A DNA stretch of 64,000 bases from Naasia sp. SYSU D00057 (GTDB lineage Bacteria > Actinomycetota > Actinomycetes > Actinomycetales > Microbacteriaceae): positions 310,001 through 374,000 of the forward strand of contig NZ_JAFMSZ010000002.1 in assembly GCF_017916505.1 (NCBI RefSeq). The letters run 5' to 3'. Positions 1-10,913 of the stretch are shown here, piece after piece. A model generated the notes under the pieces. That model worked only from the letters and a program-made list of their open reading frames with translations. It did no database searches and had not been told where the DNA came from. Both the position numbers and the translations under genes were made by a program. How positions within the stretch are numbered: position 1 is the stretch's first letter; each line of letters opens with the position of its first letter.

Positions 1-746
1 TAGCAGCCCTTCGCGAGGTGGACGGCGCTCCGCAGCCAGTCGAGCTCGTGCGGGATCGAGCGCTCGTCGGTGTCGGCGCCGAGCCGGGGGCGCCAGGCGG
101 CGACACGGAGCGCCTCGACGGCCAGCTCCCCGGCGAGCAGCAGGGTGCCGGCGGCGGCGAGATCGGCGACCGTGTCGAGATCCTTGCGGCGCACGATCGT
201 CTCCGTCCACGTCCACTCGGCCGAGGGGTGCGCCGGGGTGATCGCGTACTGGGCGCCACCCGGGGCTCCGGTCCGCCACGGGTCCTCCCAGCGCGCGAGC
301 GCCCCGACCGGGACCTCCGAGCCGGCGAATCCGCCGAGCACCGCGACCGCGGCGGTGGCATCGGCGACCTCGACGCGGAGCAGGAAGCGCATCCGGTCGA
401 GGAAGGCGGCGAGGGCCGCGGCCTCCGTCCGCTCGACGAGCAGCCACGCGGTCTCGCCGTCGTCCACGACGCGGAGGTCGTGTTCGATGCGGCCGTGCGG
501 GTCGAGCAGCAGCGACTCGGCGGACGCCCCGACGGGAAGCCCGAGCAGGCGCTGGCTGGTCAGGGAGTCGAGCCACGACAGCCGGTCGGGGCCGGTGACG
601 GTCACGACGCCGCGGGCGACCTCGGCGAGCGCGCGGCCCGCCACGAGCTCGCGCTGCTCGGCGAGCGGGTTGCCGTAGTGCGCGGCCACGCCGCCCTCCC
701 CGGCCACCGCGCCGGGGAGCCGCAGGAGCGGGGACTCAGTCGACAC
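1..746 (-). CDS. ygfZ: YgfZ-like folate-binding protein, 3' part cut by window edge
   Basis: Partial gene read on the minus strand from a GTG at 746-744 to the window edge, 248 codons without a stop. The product resembles the T-protein-like folate-binding YgfZ/GcvT family: an early segment reading VTVTGPDRLSWLDSLTSQ is the usual family start, and the last visible codons are KGC followed by TA, matching the start of the family signature KGCYxGQE that carries the conserved cysteine. YgfZ proteins help assemble or repair Fe-S clusters in a folate-dependent way. The GTG start lies inside the end of the upstream nitrobindin-like gene (11-base overlap), so the two are probably translationally coupled. 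The C-terminal domain lies outside the window. Confidence 0.8.
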   Translation of the reverse strand, partial: MSTESPLLRLPGAVAGEGGVAAHYGNPLAEQRELVAGRALAEVARGVVTVTGPDRLSWLDSLTSQRLLGLPVGASAESLLLDPHGRIEHDLRVVDDGETAWLLVERTEAAALAAFLDRMRFLLRVEVADATAAVAVLGGFAGSEVPVGALARWEDPWRTGAPGGAQYAITPAHPSAEWTWTETIVRRKDLDTVADLAAAGTLLLAGELAVEALRVAAWRPRLGADTDERSIPHELDWLRSAVHLAKGC

Positions 747-1353
747 GGCTGAGCCTCCCCGACGAGTGGCTGCGCAGGCCCTGGCCGAGCGCGGCCATGT
801 CCCACGCCCACAGCAGGTCGCCCTCGACGAGGCCGTAGATGCGGGTCGCCGCCGCGTACTCCTTGGCTCCCTCGGTGCGCATGACGGCGTCGGTCGCGAG
901 GTCGATGCGAGCCGAGCGGACGAGGCCCAGGTACAGCTCGTTCACCCCGGTCGGGTGGACGAGCGAGACCTGCAGGTCGAAGCCGTCGGCGTCGTTGCGC
1001 AGCGTCTCCACCGACTCGGTCGTGGAGTACGGACGCGGGCCGACGCCCGGCAGCATGCCGGGGCCCGGGTCGCCCTCGAGGAAGCCGCGGGCGAGCCGCC
1101 AGTAGCCCGTCTCGGCGACGAGCGGGGTGCCGCCGAGCGGGTCGGCGCTGTCGCCGCCCTCCGGGATCCACGTGTGCGACGAGTAGTTGAGGTAGGGCAG
1201 CCCGTCATGGCTGAAGCTGACGCGCTGGCCGAACTCCTGCCGGATCTGCCGCTCACCGATGGCGTACTCGACGACGCCGGTGCCCTCCCAGACGCCGATC
1301 AGCCACGACAGCGGCACGAGCTCCGAGGGCAGACCGGTCGGCAGGTTGATCAT
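736..1353 (-). CDS. Nitrobindin-like FABP-family haem protein
   Basis: 205-residue protein of the actinobacterial nitrobindin/FABP-like (DUF1794) family, a ten-stranded beta barrel. The family signature GxWxGxG is seen as GVWEGTG at residues 20-26. A C-terminal His (about H196) in a LxxHxxxRLxR context fits the proximal haem ligand of nitrobindins. Mycobacterial and plant relatives bind ferric haem and isomerise peroxynitrite; that role is inferred here. The ATG at 1353 is preferred over an upstream in-frame start at 1371 because a strong GGAGGAGG lies six bases before it. The gene overlaps the following ygfZ-like gene, an arrangement common in Actinobacteria. Confidence 0.82.
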   Translation of the reverse strand: MINLPTGLPSELVPLSWLIGVWEGTGVVEYAIGERQIRQEFGQRVSFSHDGLPYLNYSSHTWIPEGGDSADPLGGTPLVAETGYWRLARGFLEGDPGPGMLPGVGPRPYSTTESVETLRNDADGFDLQVSLVHPTGVNELYLGLVRSARIDLATDAVMRTEGAKEYAAATRIYGLVEGDLLWAWDMAALGQGLRSHSSGRLSRVD

Positions 1354-1407
1354 CGGGAACCTCCTCCGCACGTCTTCGAGGATGCGCGCGGCGCGGGAAA
1401 GTGCGTG

Positions 1408-1518
1408 CTAACGCTGGCCCCGGAACAGGCTGTACAGAACGACCACCGAGACCCAGCCGATGGCGAGCGACGCGAGCACCAGAAGTCCGAGATAGAACAG
1501 TTCGAGCGCCAGCAGCAT
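1408..1518 (-). CDS. Small single-span membrane protein, 36 residues
   Basis: ATG at 1518 to TAG at 1408. The product starts [11 protein letters not shown] and is almost entirely one hydrophobic helix ending in a short basic tail (FRGQR). No Shine-Dalgarno is present, but a TAGACT hexamer (1530-1525 on this strand) lies exactly six bases before the ATG, the same leaderless layout found at several other genes in this window, which supports the ORF as real. Function is unknown; small membrane peptides of this kind are often missed by gene callers. Confidence 0.55.
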   Translation of the reverse strand: MLLALELFYLGLLVLASLAIGWVSVVVLYSLFRGQR

Positions 1519-1524
1519 GCGCTC

Positions 1525-1530
1525 AGTCTA
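1525..1530 (-). promoter_or_regulatory. -10 hexamer of leaderless small-protein promoter
   Basis: TAGACT on the minus strand, six bases from the ATG at 1518. The spacing places the transcript start at or next to the start codon. Confidence 0.45.
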
Positions 1531-1550
1531 CCCTCCGCTCCGGGACGGAA

Positions 1551-1808
1551 TCAGGGCACGACGAGCGCGACGACCGACGCGAGCACCAGGATCCCGAGCG
1601 CACCGAGCGTGCCGGCCATGAGCCGCAGCACGAAGCCCCTCCGGTCGGCTGTCGCGAGCTGCACGCAGAATGTGAGGACCACCGCTCCGGCGAGCACGAG
1701 CGCGAACATTCCGGGCCGGGAATCCGGCTCGACCGCGAGCAGGACCGCGACCGCGCCCACCGCGGCGAGCACCCAGATGGCGGCCGTCGCAGCCCAATGA
1801 CCTCTCAC
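1551..1808 (-). CDS. Small three-helix membrane protein of unknown function
   Basis: 85 residues from a GTG at 1808. The protein is mostly hydrophobic, with about three predicted spans (residues 7-25, 33-50, 62-84) separated by short polar turns, including a basic DRRGF loop. It has no recognised motif. It is transcribed divergently from the GlnR-type regulator, with about 84 bases between starts, and lies just upstream of the 36-residue membrane peptide on the same strand, with which it may be co-transcribed. Confidence 0.6.
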   Translation of the reverse strand: MRGHWAATAAIWVLAAVGAVAVLLAVEPDSRPGMFALVLAGAVVLTFCVQLATADRRGFVLRLMAGTLGALGILVLASVVALVVP

Positions 1809-1892
1809 GGTTCGATTCTGCCCCAGCCGGGGTGGCCGGGTTGCCGGATCGGGGCTGGTCTACTATGGGCTCCCGAGCAACTGGGAGGGTGC

Positions 1893-2588
1893 GTGGCGCA
1901 GCTTTTGGTCCTGACGCCTGCCGTCGACACGGAGGTGCTTCCGGCCCTCGGGCTCCTCAGCCACAAGGTCCGCCAGATCCCCGCGGAGCCGGCCCAGCTG
2001 ATCAGCGCACCGCCGTGCGACGTCATCCTCGTCGACGCCCGGCAGGATCTCGCGAGCGCCAAGTCGCTCTGCAAGATCCTGCAGACCACCGGCGTGACCG
2101 TGCCGATCGTGCTCGTGCTCACCGAGGGCGGGCTCACCGCGGTGTCCGCGGACTGGGGCGCCAACGACGTCATCCTCGAGACCGCCGGCCCTGCCGAGGT
2201 CGACGCGCGCGTCCGGCTCGTCGTCGGCCGCATGGCTCAGGAGCAGTCGGCGTCGAAGATCCAGGCGTCCGGAGTCGTCATCGACGAGGCGAGCTACTCC
2301 GCGAAGGTGCACGGGCGTCCTCTCGACCTCACCTTCAAGGAGTTCGAGCTCCTCCGCTTCCTCGCGACTCACCCCTCCCGGGTCTTCACCCGCGAGCAGC
2401 TGCTCAGCGAGGTGTGGGGCTACGACTACTTCGGCGGCACCCGCACGGTGGATGTCCACGTGCGCCGCCTGCGCGCGAAGCTCGGCGACCTGGAGTCGCT
2501 GATCGGCACCGTCCGCAACGTCGGCTACCGCTTCAACGTGTACGAGGACGACGAGGAGCCGAACCTCTCCCCCGCCGGCCGCGGCTGA
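1893..2588 (+). CDS. glnR: GlnR-type orphan OmpR-family response regulator
   Basis: 231 residues from a GTG at 1893 with GGGAGG five bases upstream; a longer in-frame reading is not used. The N-terminal receiver-like half closely follows streptomycete GlnR (segments [32 protein letters not shown]). D48 sits at the phosphoacceptor position, but the acidic pocket normally at the N-terminus is replaced by LTPAVD, as in atypical GlnR receivers that act without a partner kinase. The C-terminal winged helix (about 130-225) contains [23 protein letters not shown] and [11 protein letters not shown]. GlnR controls nitrogen assimilation in Actinobacteria. A TACTAT hexamer at 1860-1865 could be its -10. 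Mycobacterial orthologues are followed by mshD and phoT; here mshD is absent and ppk1 follows. Confidence 0.88.
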   Translation: MAQLLVLTPAVDTEVLPALGLLSHKVRQIPAEPAQLISAPPCDVILVDARQDLASAKSLCKILQTTGVTVPIVLVLTEGGLTAVSADWGANDVILETAGPAEVDARVRLVVGRMAQEQSASKIQASGVVIDEASYSAKVHGRPLDLTFKEFELLRFLATHPSRVFTREQLLSEVWGYDYFGGTRTVDVHVRRLRAKLGDLESLIGTVRNVGYRFNVYEDDEEPNLSPAGRG

Positions 2589-2651
2589 CGAACCGGGTAA
2601 CGGGGGCGGAAGCCCAGCGGAACCCGTTGCCTCCGGCATGCTCTCCTCGGG

Positions 2652-2657
2652 CACAAT
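2652..2657 (+). promoter_or_regulatory. -10-like hexamer before ppk1 (leaderless layout)
   Basis: CACAAT, six bases before the ppk1 ATG at 2664; no Shine-Dalgarno lies between. Suggests ppk1 can be transcribed separately from glnR as a leaderless message. Confidence 0.4.
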
Positions 2658-2663
2658 GATGCG

Positions 2664-4828
<2,165 letters not shown>

Positions 4829-4832
<4 letters not shown>

Positions 4833-5788
4833 GTCTGGTCGACGCGGGCGCGGTGCTCGCGGCCGGCGCGGTGTGCTGGCGCGAGGGCCGCTCGGGAGAG
4901 GTCGAGGTGCTGCTCATCTCCCGCCCCCGGCACGGCGACGTGAGCCTGCCGAAGGGCAAGGTCGACGAGGGCGAGACCATGCCGGTGGCCGCCGTCCGGG
5001 AGATCCGGGAGGAGACCGGCTACGCGGTCGCGCTCGGCGCGCCGCTCGGCACCACCGAGTACCTCCTTCCCGGCGGCCGGGACAAGATGGTCCGCTACTG
5101 GGCGGCCGAGGTGCCGCACAGCGAGCTGCGCCGGGGCCGCTTCCGGCCCAACGACGAGGTGGACGAGCTCTTCTGGGTGCCCGTCGCGAAGGCCCGGAAG
5201 AAGCTCAGCTATCCGCGGGACGTCGAGGTCCTCGAGCGCTTCGCGCGCCTCGTCGAGCGCTCCCACCACCGCACGTTCGCGATCATCGCCCTGCGCCACG
5301 CGAAAGCCGAGCCCGAGGGCGAGCACGGTGACGCCTCGCGTCCCCTGTCCGGACGGGGCAAGCGGCAGGCGCAGGCGATCGTCGACACGCTCGGGTCGTG
5401 GGAGCCGCGCGTCGTGATCAGCAGCCCCGCGAAGCGCTGCGTCGACACCGTGGCGCCGCTCGCCAAGACGCTCGACGTCGAGGTCCGCACGGCGCCCGCG
5501 CTCAGCCAGGACGCGTGGGAGGGCGGCATGGGCGAGCCGCCTCGGAGCGCACTCGATCGGCTCATCGCCAAGCGCATCGCGAAGGGGAAGACGACAGTGC
5601 TGTGCAGCCACTCCCCCGTCCTGCCCGAGATCCTCGACGCCGTCGTCCGGCAGGTGGGCGGCGAGCGGGACGGCCGGCTCACCCGCGCCGCCATCCTCAC
5701 CACCGCGGAGTTCACGGTGCTCCACCTCTCCGCCGATGCGCCGGAGAGCGGACTCGTCGCCATGGAGTCGCACGCCCCGCTCGTCTGA
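4829..5788 (+). CDS. mutT1: MutT1-like Nudix hydrolase fused to histidine phosphatase
   Basis: 319 residues starting at a GTG that overlaps the ppk1 stop by four bases. Residues about 5-145 form a Nudix domain with a canonical box (G-x5-E-x7-REIREETGY, about residues 46-68). Residues about 150-310 form a SixA-like histidine phosphatase with the RHG-type motif LRHAKAE and a second catalytic histidine in CSHSP. This fusion is typical of mycobacterial MutT1, which hydrolyses 8-oxo-GTP/8-oxo-dGTP and diadenosine polyphosphates. In this position a link with polyphosphate or Ap4A turnover is reasonable but inferred. Confidence 0.88.
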
Positions 5789-5798
5789 GCGGAAGACC

Positions 5799-5820
5799 GT
5801 TCACCCTGCGTTAACCGTCA
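5799..5820 (+). promoter_or_regulatory. PHO-box-like direct repeat before pstS
   Basis: Two adjacent 11-base units, GTTCACCCTGC and GTTAACCGTCA, each starting GTT(C/A)ACC. This matches the streptomycete PhoP box layout (tandem 11-base repeats with GTTCACC cores). It lies about 160 bases upstream of the pstS start, in the only sizeable gap before the operon, and so predicts PhoP control of phosphate uptake. Confidence 0.65.
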
Positions 5821-5977
5821 GGCACGACTCTCGTCATCCGGGAGGCCTACCGTCCTGAACGAACCGGCACCGACGCCTGCCCGCGCGGTCCACACAGCGC
5901 ACCGTCGCGAGCATGCCGAAGGGCTACCGGGTCGGCACGGTTCGACTCCTGCATTCAGAATCCCGAAGGGAACCCCT

Positions 5978-7081
5978 TTGATCTCCAAGCGTTACGCCGG
6001 CGTCGCCGGCCTCGCTCTCGTGGGCGCGCTCGCGCTCACCTCCTGCGCCGCCAACGAGACCGCAGCCGAGCCGGCCGCCTCCGGGCGCACGGGCGGCGAG
6101 AGCCTCTCCGGCGACCTCGTCGGCGCGGGCGCCTCCTCGCAGGGCTCCGCCCAGGAGGCCTGGATCGCCGCCTTCCAGGGCGCGAACCCGGACGTGACCG
6201 TGACCTACGACCCGAGCGGCTCCGGCGCCGGGCGTGAGGCGTTCCTCGAGGGCGGCGTGAACTTCGCCGGCTCCGACCGCGCCTTCAACGACGAGGAGCT
6301 CGCCGAGGGCGGCTGGGCCTCCTGCGCCCCCGACACCGACATCGTCGAGCTGCCCCTCTACATCTCCCCCATCGCCGTGATCTTCAACGTCGAGGGCGTC
6401 GACTCGCTCAACATGGATGCCGCCACCATCGCGGGCATCTTCGCGGGCACGATCACCAACTGGAACGACCCCGCGATCGCCGCGCTCAACGAGGGCACGA
6501 CGCTTCCGGACCTCGCCATCACTCCGGTCCACCGCTCGGACGACTCGGGCACCACCGAGAACTTCACCGAGTACCTCGGCGCCGTCGCGCCGGACGTGTG
6601 GACCTACGAGGCCGACGGCGTCTGGCCGATCGAGGGCGGCGAGGCCGCCCAGGGCACGACGGGCCTCGTCGACGCGGTGAGCGGCGGCAACGGCACCATC
6701 GGCTACGCCGACGCGTCGCGCGCCGGTGACCTCGGCACCGTCGCGGTCAAGGTGGGCGAGGAGTTCGTCTCCTACTCGCCGGAGGCCGCCTCCGCCATCG
6801 TCGACGCGTCGCCGCGCGCCGAGGGTCGCGCCGAGGGCGACATCGCCATCGAGATCGACCGCACCAGCGAGGAGGCCGGCGTCTACCCGATCGTCCTCGT
6901 CAGCTACCTCATCGGCTGCCAGGAGTACCAGGACGCCGAGGTGGGCTCGCTCGTGAAGGCCTACTTCAGCTATCTCGCCAGCGAGGAGGGTCAGGACGAG
7001 TCCGCCTCGAGCGCCGGCTCCGCCCCGATCTCCTCCGACCTCCGCACGGACGTCGAGGCGGCGATCGAGCTGATCAAGTAA
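5978..7081 (+). CDS. pstS: Phosphate ABC transporter, substrate-binding lipoprotein PstS
   Basis: 367 residues from a TTG at 5978 with GAAGGG about seven bases upstream. The start has a lipoprotein signal (basic ISKRYAG, hydrophobic stretch, lipobox LTSC with Cys about residue 24) followed by a flexible Ala/Glu-rich linker. The mature domain shows PstS features: GAGASSQ and YDPSGSGAGREAF, and VHRSDDSGTTENFTEYL, which line the phosphate site. It acts outside the membrane delivering phosphate to PstCA. First gene of pstSCAB; a strong hairpin separates it from pstC. Confidence 0.95.
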   Translation: MISKRYAGVAGLALVGALALTSCAANETAAEPAASGRTGGESLSGDLVGAGASSQGSAQEAWIAAFQGANPDVTVTYDPSGSGAGREAFLEGGVNFAGSDRAFNDEELAEGGWASCAPDTDIVELPLYISPIAVIFNVEGVDSLNMDAATIAGIFAGTITNWNDPAIAALNEGTTLPDLAITPVHRSDDSGTTENFTEYLGAVAPDVWTYEADGVWPIEGGEAAQGTTGLVDAVSGGNGTIGYADASRAGDLGTVAVKVGEEFVSYSPEAASAIVDASPRAEGRAEGDIAIEIDRTSEEAGVYPIVLVSYLIGCQEYQDAEVGSLVKAYFSYLASEEGQDESASSAGSAPISSDLRTDVEAAIELIK

Positions 7082-7096
7082 CCCCTCGAACTCGGA

Positions 7097-7134
7097 CTGC
7101 CCCACCCTCCGCCGGACGGCGAGGGGTGGGGCAG
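7097..7134 (+). terminator. Hairpin between pstS and pstC (attenuator-type terminator)
   Basis: Inverted repeat CTGCCCCACCC (7097-7107) and GGGTGGGGCAG (7124-7134), an 11-base perfect stem that extends inward. There is no T-run. Its place 16 bases after the pstS stop suggests partial termination or 3'-end protection, making pstS mRNA more abundant than pstCAB. Confidence 0.6.
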
Positions 7135-7212
7135 ACTGAGCGAGGGGCTCGGCCCTCCCGTCCGAGCCGTTCGCTGAGTCTTCATCCCCCTACCGGAAGG
7201 CCCCTCGAGCAC

Positions 7213-8154
7213 ATGGCGACTGCCGCCGCACCCATCCGGGCCAAGCAGCGTCCCGGCGACCGCATCTTCTCGGGCTCGGCCCTGGCGGCCGGGTCGATCA
7301 TCCTCATCCTGCTGGCCGCCGTCGCGATCTTCCTCATCGCCCAGGGCATCCCCGGAGTCCTCGCCCAGGCGGGCGACACCGTCATCCTCGGCGAGAAGAA
7401 CTTCTGGCAGTACGTCGCACCGCTGGCCTTCGGCACCCTCTGGGCCGCCGCGCTCGCGCTGCTGATGGCCACCCCGCTCTCCATCGGGATCGCGCTGTTC
7501 ATCTCGCACTACGCCCCGCGCCGCCTGGCCCAGACGCTCGGCTACATCATCGACCTGCTCGCCGCGGTCCCGTCGGTCGTGTTCGGGCTGTGGGGCGGGC
7601 TGGTGCTCGCGCCGCTCGTCCGGCCGGCGTACGCGTGGCTCGCCGAGAACGCGTCGTGGTTCCCGCTGTTCTCCGGTCAGGCGTCCGCCACCGGGCGGAC
7701 CATCCTCACGGCCGCGATCGTGCTCGCCGTGATGATCCTGCCGATCATGACCGCGATCTGCCGGGAGGTCTTCCTGCAGACCCCGCGCCTGCACGAGGAG
7801 GCGGCGCTCGCGCTCGGCTCCACCCGGTGGGAGATGATCCGCATGGCCGTGCTGCCGTTCGGGCGCGCGGGCATCATCTCCGCCGCGATGCTCGGCCTCG
7901 GGCGCGCGCTCGGCGAGACGATGGCCGTCGCGATGGTCCTCTCCCCCGCCGCGGTGATCTCGTTCATCGTGATCGGGTCGACGAACCCCAACACGATCGC
8001 GGCGAACATCGCGCTCAGCTTCCCCGAGGCGTTCGGGACCGGCGTGAACGTGCTCATCGCCACGGGTCTCGTCCTCTTCGTCGTCACCTTCGCGGTGAAC
8101 GCGGTCGCCCGATGGGTGATCAACCGCCGCAAGGAATTCTCGGGAGCTAACTGA
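7213..8154 (+). CDS. pstC: Phosphate ABC transporter permease PstC
   Basis: 313 residues from the ATG at 7213. The 29 codons upstream in frame overlap the hairpin and are not protein-like, so the longer start is rejected. Six hydrophobic spans are visible; the segment EEAALALGSTRWEMIRMAVLPFGRAG is cut by the EAA loop typical of ABC permeases, followed by GRALGETMAVAMV, a PstC hallmark. It forms the membrane channel with PstA. The stop codon shares one base with the pstA start (TGATG). Confidence 0.93.
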   Translation: MATAAAPIRAKQRPGDRIFSGSALAAGSIILILLAAVAIFLIAQGIPGVLAQAGDTVILGEKNFWQYVAPLAFGTLWAAALALLMATPLSIGIALFISHYAPRRLAQTLGYIIDLLAAVPSVVFGLWGGLVLAPLVRPAYAWLAENASWFPLFSGQASATGRTILTAAIVLAVMILPIMTAICREVFLQTPRLHEEAALALGSTRWEMIRMAVLPFGRAGIISAAMLGLGRALGETMAVAMVLSPAAVISFIVIGSTNPNTIAANIALSFPEAFGTGVNVLIATGLVLFVVTFAVNAVARWVINRRKEFSGAN

Positions 8155-9227
8155 TGGCCGTCTCGACCACTGCGGGCAACGCCCTGACCACCGGCCGTCT
8201 GCCGAGGATGGCCCCGTGGGCCATCCTGCTGGCCTGCTGGCTCGTCGTCGCCGGCGTGTACGCGCTCTTCGCGATGAGCGGCACGCTGCAGGACTTCAGC
8301 CTCGTCGGCACCCTGTTCTTCGGCACCGTGCTCTACATCGCCATCATCTACGTGATCTCGCTCTCGGTCGAAGGCCGGCGGCAGGCGGTGGACCGGCTGA
8401 TCACGGCGCTCGTGTTCGGCGCATTCCTCGTGGCCCTCCTGCCGCTCGTGTCGCTCGTCAGCACGGTCCTCGCCAACGGGCTCGCGCGCTTCGACCTCGA
8501 CTTCTTCACGATGTCGCAGCGCAACATCGTCGGCGCCGGCGGCGGAGCGCTGCACGCGATCGTCGGCACGCTCGAGATCACCGCGGTCGCCACCCTCATC
8601 TCGGTGCCGATCGGCCTGCTGACCGCGGTCTACCTCGTCGAGTACGGGCGCGGTCAGATCGCGCGGTGGATCACCTTCCTCGTCGACGTCATGACGGGCA
8701 TCCCCTCGATCGTCGCGGGCCTCTTCGCGTACGCGGTCTTCGCCATCGTCTTCGGCCCCGGCGTGCGCATGGGCTTCGCCGGCTCGGTGGCGCTCTCCGT
8801 GCTGATGATCCCCGTCGTCGTGCGCGCCTGCGAGGAGATGCTGAAGCTCGTGCCGAACGAGCTCCGCGAGGCCGCGTTCGCGCTCGGCGTGCCGAAGTGG
8901 CTCACGATCCTCAAGGTGGTGCTGCCCACCTCGGCGGCCGGCATCACCACCGGAGTGATGCTCTCGATCGCCCGCGTGATCGGTGAGACCGCGCCGCTCC
9001 TGCTCGTGGCCGGCTTCACGCAGAGCATGAACTACGACCTCTTCGACGGGCGGATGCAGAGCCTGCCCGTCTTCGTCTTCACCTCGTACGCGAACCAGGG
9101 TACCGACGGTGACGCCTACCTCGCCCGCGCCTGGACGGGCGCGCTCACCCTCATCCTCATCGTGATGGCGCTGAACCTGATCGCCCGTCTGATCGCCCGA
9201 TTCTTCTCGCCCAAGACGGGCCGCTGA
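8154..9227 (+). CDS. pstA: Phosphate ABC transporter permease PstA
   Basis: 357 residues, ATG at 8154 overlapping the pstC stop by one base. It is somewhat longer than many PstA proteins because of an N-terminal region with two extra hydrophobic spans (about residues 20-75). The core has the permease EAA-type loop ([22 protein letters not shown]) and the family segment [16 protein letters not shown]. Partner of PstC in the phosphate channel. pstB follows after 19 bases. Confidence 0.92.
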   Translation: MAVSTTAGNALTTGRLPRMAPWAILLACWLVVAGVYALFAMSGTLQDFSLVGTLFFGTVLYIAIIYVISLSVEGRRQAVDRLITALVFGAFLVALLPLVSLVSTVLANGLARFDLDFFTMSQRNIVGAGGGALHAIVGTLEITAVATLISVPIGLLTAVYLVEYGRGQIARWITFLVDVMTGIPSIVAGLFAYAVFAIVFGPGVRMGFAGSVALSVLMIPVVVRACEEMLKLVPNELREAAFALGVPKWLTILKVVLPTSAAGITTGVMLSIARVIGETAPLLLVAGFTQSMNYDLFDGRMQSLPVFVFTSYANQGTDGDAYLARAWTGALTLILIVMALNLIARLIARFFSPKTGR

Positions 9228-9246
9228 CCCACAAGAAAAGGAACCC

Positions 9247-10026
9247 GTGTCCAAGCGCATCCAGGTCAATGACCTCAACGTCTACTACAGCAAGTTCCTC
9301 GCTGTGGAGGGCGTCACCCTCTCGATCGAGCCCCGCTCCGTCACCGCCTTCATCGGCCCGTCCGGCTGCGGCAAGTCGACGTTCCTCCGCACCCTCAACC
9401 GGATGCACGAGGTGATCCCCGGCGCGCGCGTCGAGGGTGAGGTACTCATCGACGGCGACAACCTCTACGCGCCCGGCGTCGACCCCGTCCTCGTCCGCCG
9501 CCAGGTCGGGATGGTGTTCCAGCGGCCGAACCCCTTCCCCACCATGTCGATCCGCGACAACGTGCTCGCCGGCGTGAAGCTCAACAACCGGCGGATGAGC
9601 AAGAGCGACTCCGACGACCTCGTCGAGCGGTCGCTGCGGGGCGCGAACCTCTGGAACGAGGTGAAGGACCGGCTCAATCTGCCCGGCTCCGGCCTGTCGG
9701 GCGGCCAGCAGCAGCGCCTCTGCATCGCGCGGGCCATTGCGGTGCAGCCCGAGGTGATCCTCATGGACGAGCCGTGCTCGGCGCTCGACCCCATCTCGAC
9801 CCTCGCGATCGAGGACCTCATCGAGGAGCTCAAGAAGGACTACACGATCGTCATCGTGACCCACAACATGCAGCAGGCGAGCCGCGTCTCCGACCGGACG
9901 GCGTTCTTCAACATCGCGGGCACGGGCAAGCCGGGCAAGCTCATCGAGTACGACGACACATCGCTGATCTTCTCGCGGCCGACCGTCAAGGCCACCGAGG
10001 ACTACGTCTCCGGTCGCTTCGGCTGA
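9247..10026 (+). CDS. pstB: Phosphate ABC transporter ATP-binding protein PstB
   Basis: 259 residues from a GTG at 9247 preceded by AAAAGGA. Walker A is GPSGCGKST (about 38-46), the signature is LSGGQQQR, Walker B is VILMDEP followed by CSALDP, and the H-loop His is in VTHNMQQA. All catalytic features of a complete PstB are present. It energises PstCA in phosphate uptake at the inner face of the membrane and ends the operon. Confidence 0.96.
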   Translation: MSKRIQVNDLNVYYSKFLAVEGVTLSIEPRSVTAFIGPSGCGKSTFLRTLNRMHEVIPGARVEGEVLIDGDNLYAPGVDPVLVRRQVGMVFQRPNPFPTMSIRDNVLAGVKLNNRRMSKSDSDDLVERSLRGANLWNEVKDRLNLPGSGLSGGQQQRLCIARAIAVQPEVILMDEPCSALDPISTLAIEDLIEELKKDYTIVIVTHNMQQASRVSDRTAFFNIAGTGKPGKLIEYDDTSLIFSRPTVKATEDYVSGRFG

Positions 10027-10094
10027 TCCGTCGCTCGAACGGTCACCGCCCTCGTGCTCCTCGGAGACGGGAGCGGAGTCGTCTCAGAACCCGC

Positions 10095-10913
10095 TCAGGA
10101 CAGGACCATCGGATCGGTGGTCGGCGCGGCGGATCCGCCGTCCGGCTCGACCGTCATGGCGATCGGCTCGCCGTCGTAGTCGCCCTCGAGCATCCGGTAG
10201 ACGCTCGAGCCGGCCGGCTCGACGGTGCCGGCGCTCTCCGGCCCGTCCTCGCCGACGTACCAGAGCTGGAACGTCTTCCCCTCCGGCAGGTCCGCAGCGT
10301 CGTTGAGGACGACGGCGGACATGCCGAGCTCCTCGGAGGCGACGACCGATGCGCTGCCTCCCTCGGGCAGCGGCGTGCTGAAGCGCACGACGTCCGCGGC
10401 GGCGTTGAGCGCGGCGAACTGGTCGGCGGTCCGCTGATCCGAGACGGCGCGGAGGATCCCGGCGGACAGCGCGCCACCCGCGAACAGCACGACGGCGGCG
10501 GCCACCGCGGCCACAGCGACGAGTGCGCGGCGGCGACGGGCCCGGCGCGGGGCGAGGTGCGCGCGTCGGGTGGACCGCTCCCCCGCCGGCGCGGCGGCCG
10601 ATGCGGCCTCCGCCGCGGGATGGGCCGCGAGATCGGCCGCCGTGCGGCGTGCGGGAGCAGGCGGGGCGGCCTCCGGGGCCACCTGCGGCGTCGCGTCGAG
10701 GGCGGCGAGGAGGCTCTGCTTCAGGTCCGCAGGCGGCGCCACGGGCGTCGCGGCGAGCCCGAGGAGCGCGGCGGTGTCGGCGAGTCCGGTCACCTCGGCA
10801 CGGAGCTCCTCCGACTCGGCGAGCGCCGCCTCGAACTCGGCGGCCTCCGCCGGGCTCAGCGCGCCGAGCACGTAGGCGCCGGAGGTCACGGAGCGGTCGT
10901 AGCAGTCGCTCAT
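10095..10913 (-). CDS. rskA: Anti-sigma-K factor RskA
   Basis: 272 residues from ATG 10913, overlapping the sigK stop by ATGA. The N-terminal cytoplasmic part (1-90) has the alpha-helical anti-sigma start SGAYVLGALSPAEAAEFE typical of RskA. An Ala/Pro-rich basic linker (about 90-130) leads to one transmembrane span (about 130-150, ALVAVAAVAAAVVLFAGGAL) and an extracytoplasmic RskA domain with TFQLWYVGEDGPESAGTVEP. RskA holds its cognate ECF sigma factor until regulated proteolysis releases it. A GTG 110 codons upstream gives a longer ORF, but it runs through sigK in another frame and is discarded. Confidence 0.88.
   Translation of the reverse strand: MSDCYDRSVTSGAYVLGALSPAEAAEFEAALAESEELRAEVTGLADTAALLGLAATPVAPPADLKQSLLAALDATPQVAPEAAPPAPARRTAADLAAHPAAEAASAAAPAGERSTRRAHLAPRRARRRRALVAVAAVAAAVVLFAGGALSAGILRAVSDQRTADQFAALNAAADVVRFSTPLPEGGSASVVASEELGMSAVVLNDAADLPEGKTFQLWYVGEDGPESAGTVEPAGSSVYRMLEGDYDGEPIAMTVEPDGGSAAPTTDPMVLS

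Noticed and set aside
18-752. 244-codon plus-strand ORF at the left edge
   Set aside because: Antisense to the YgfZ-like gene, which has clear family motifs and a coupled start. The plus-strand product is Arg/Gly/Ala-rich with no recognisable domain.
7126-7212. 29-codon N-terminal extension of PstC
   Set aside because: It covers the right arm of the hairpin and is rich in Arg/Ser/Pro; PstC proteins begin near the ATG at 7213.
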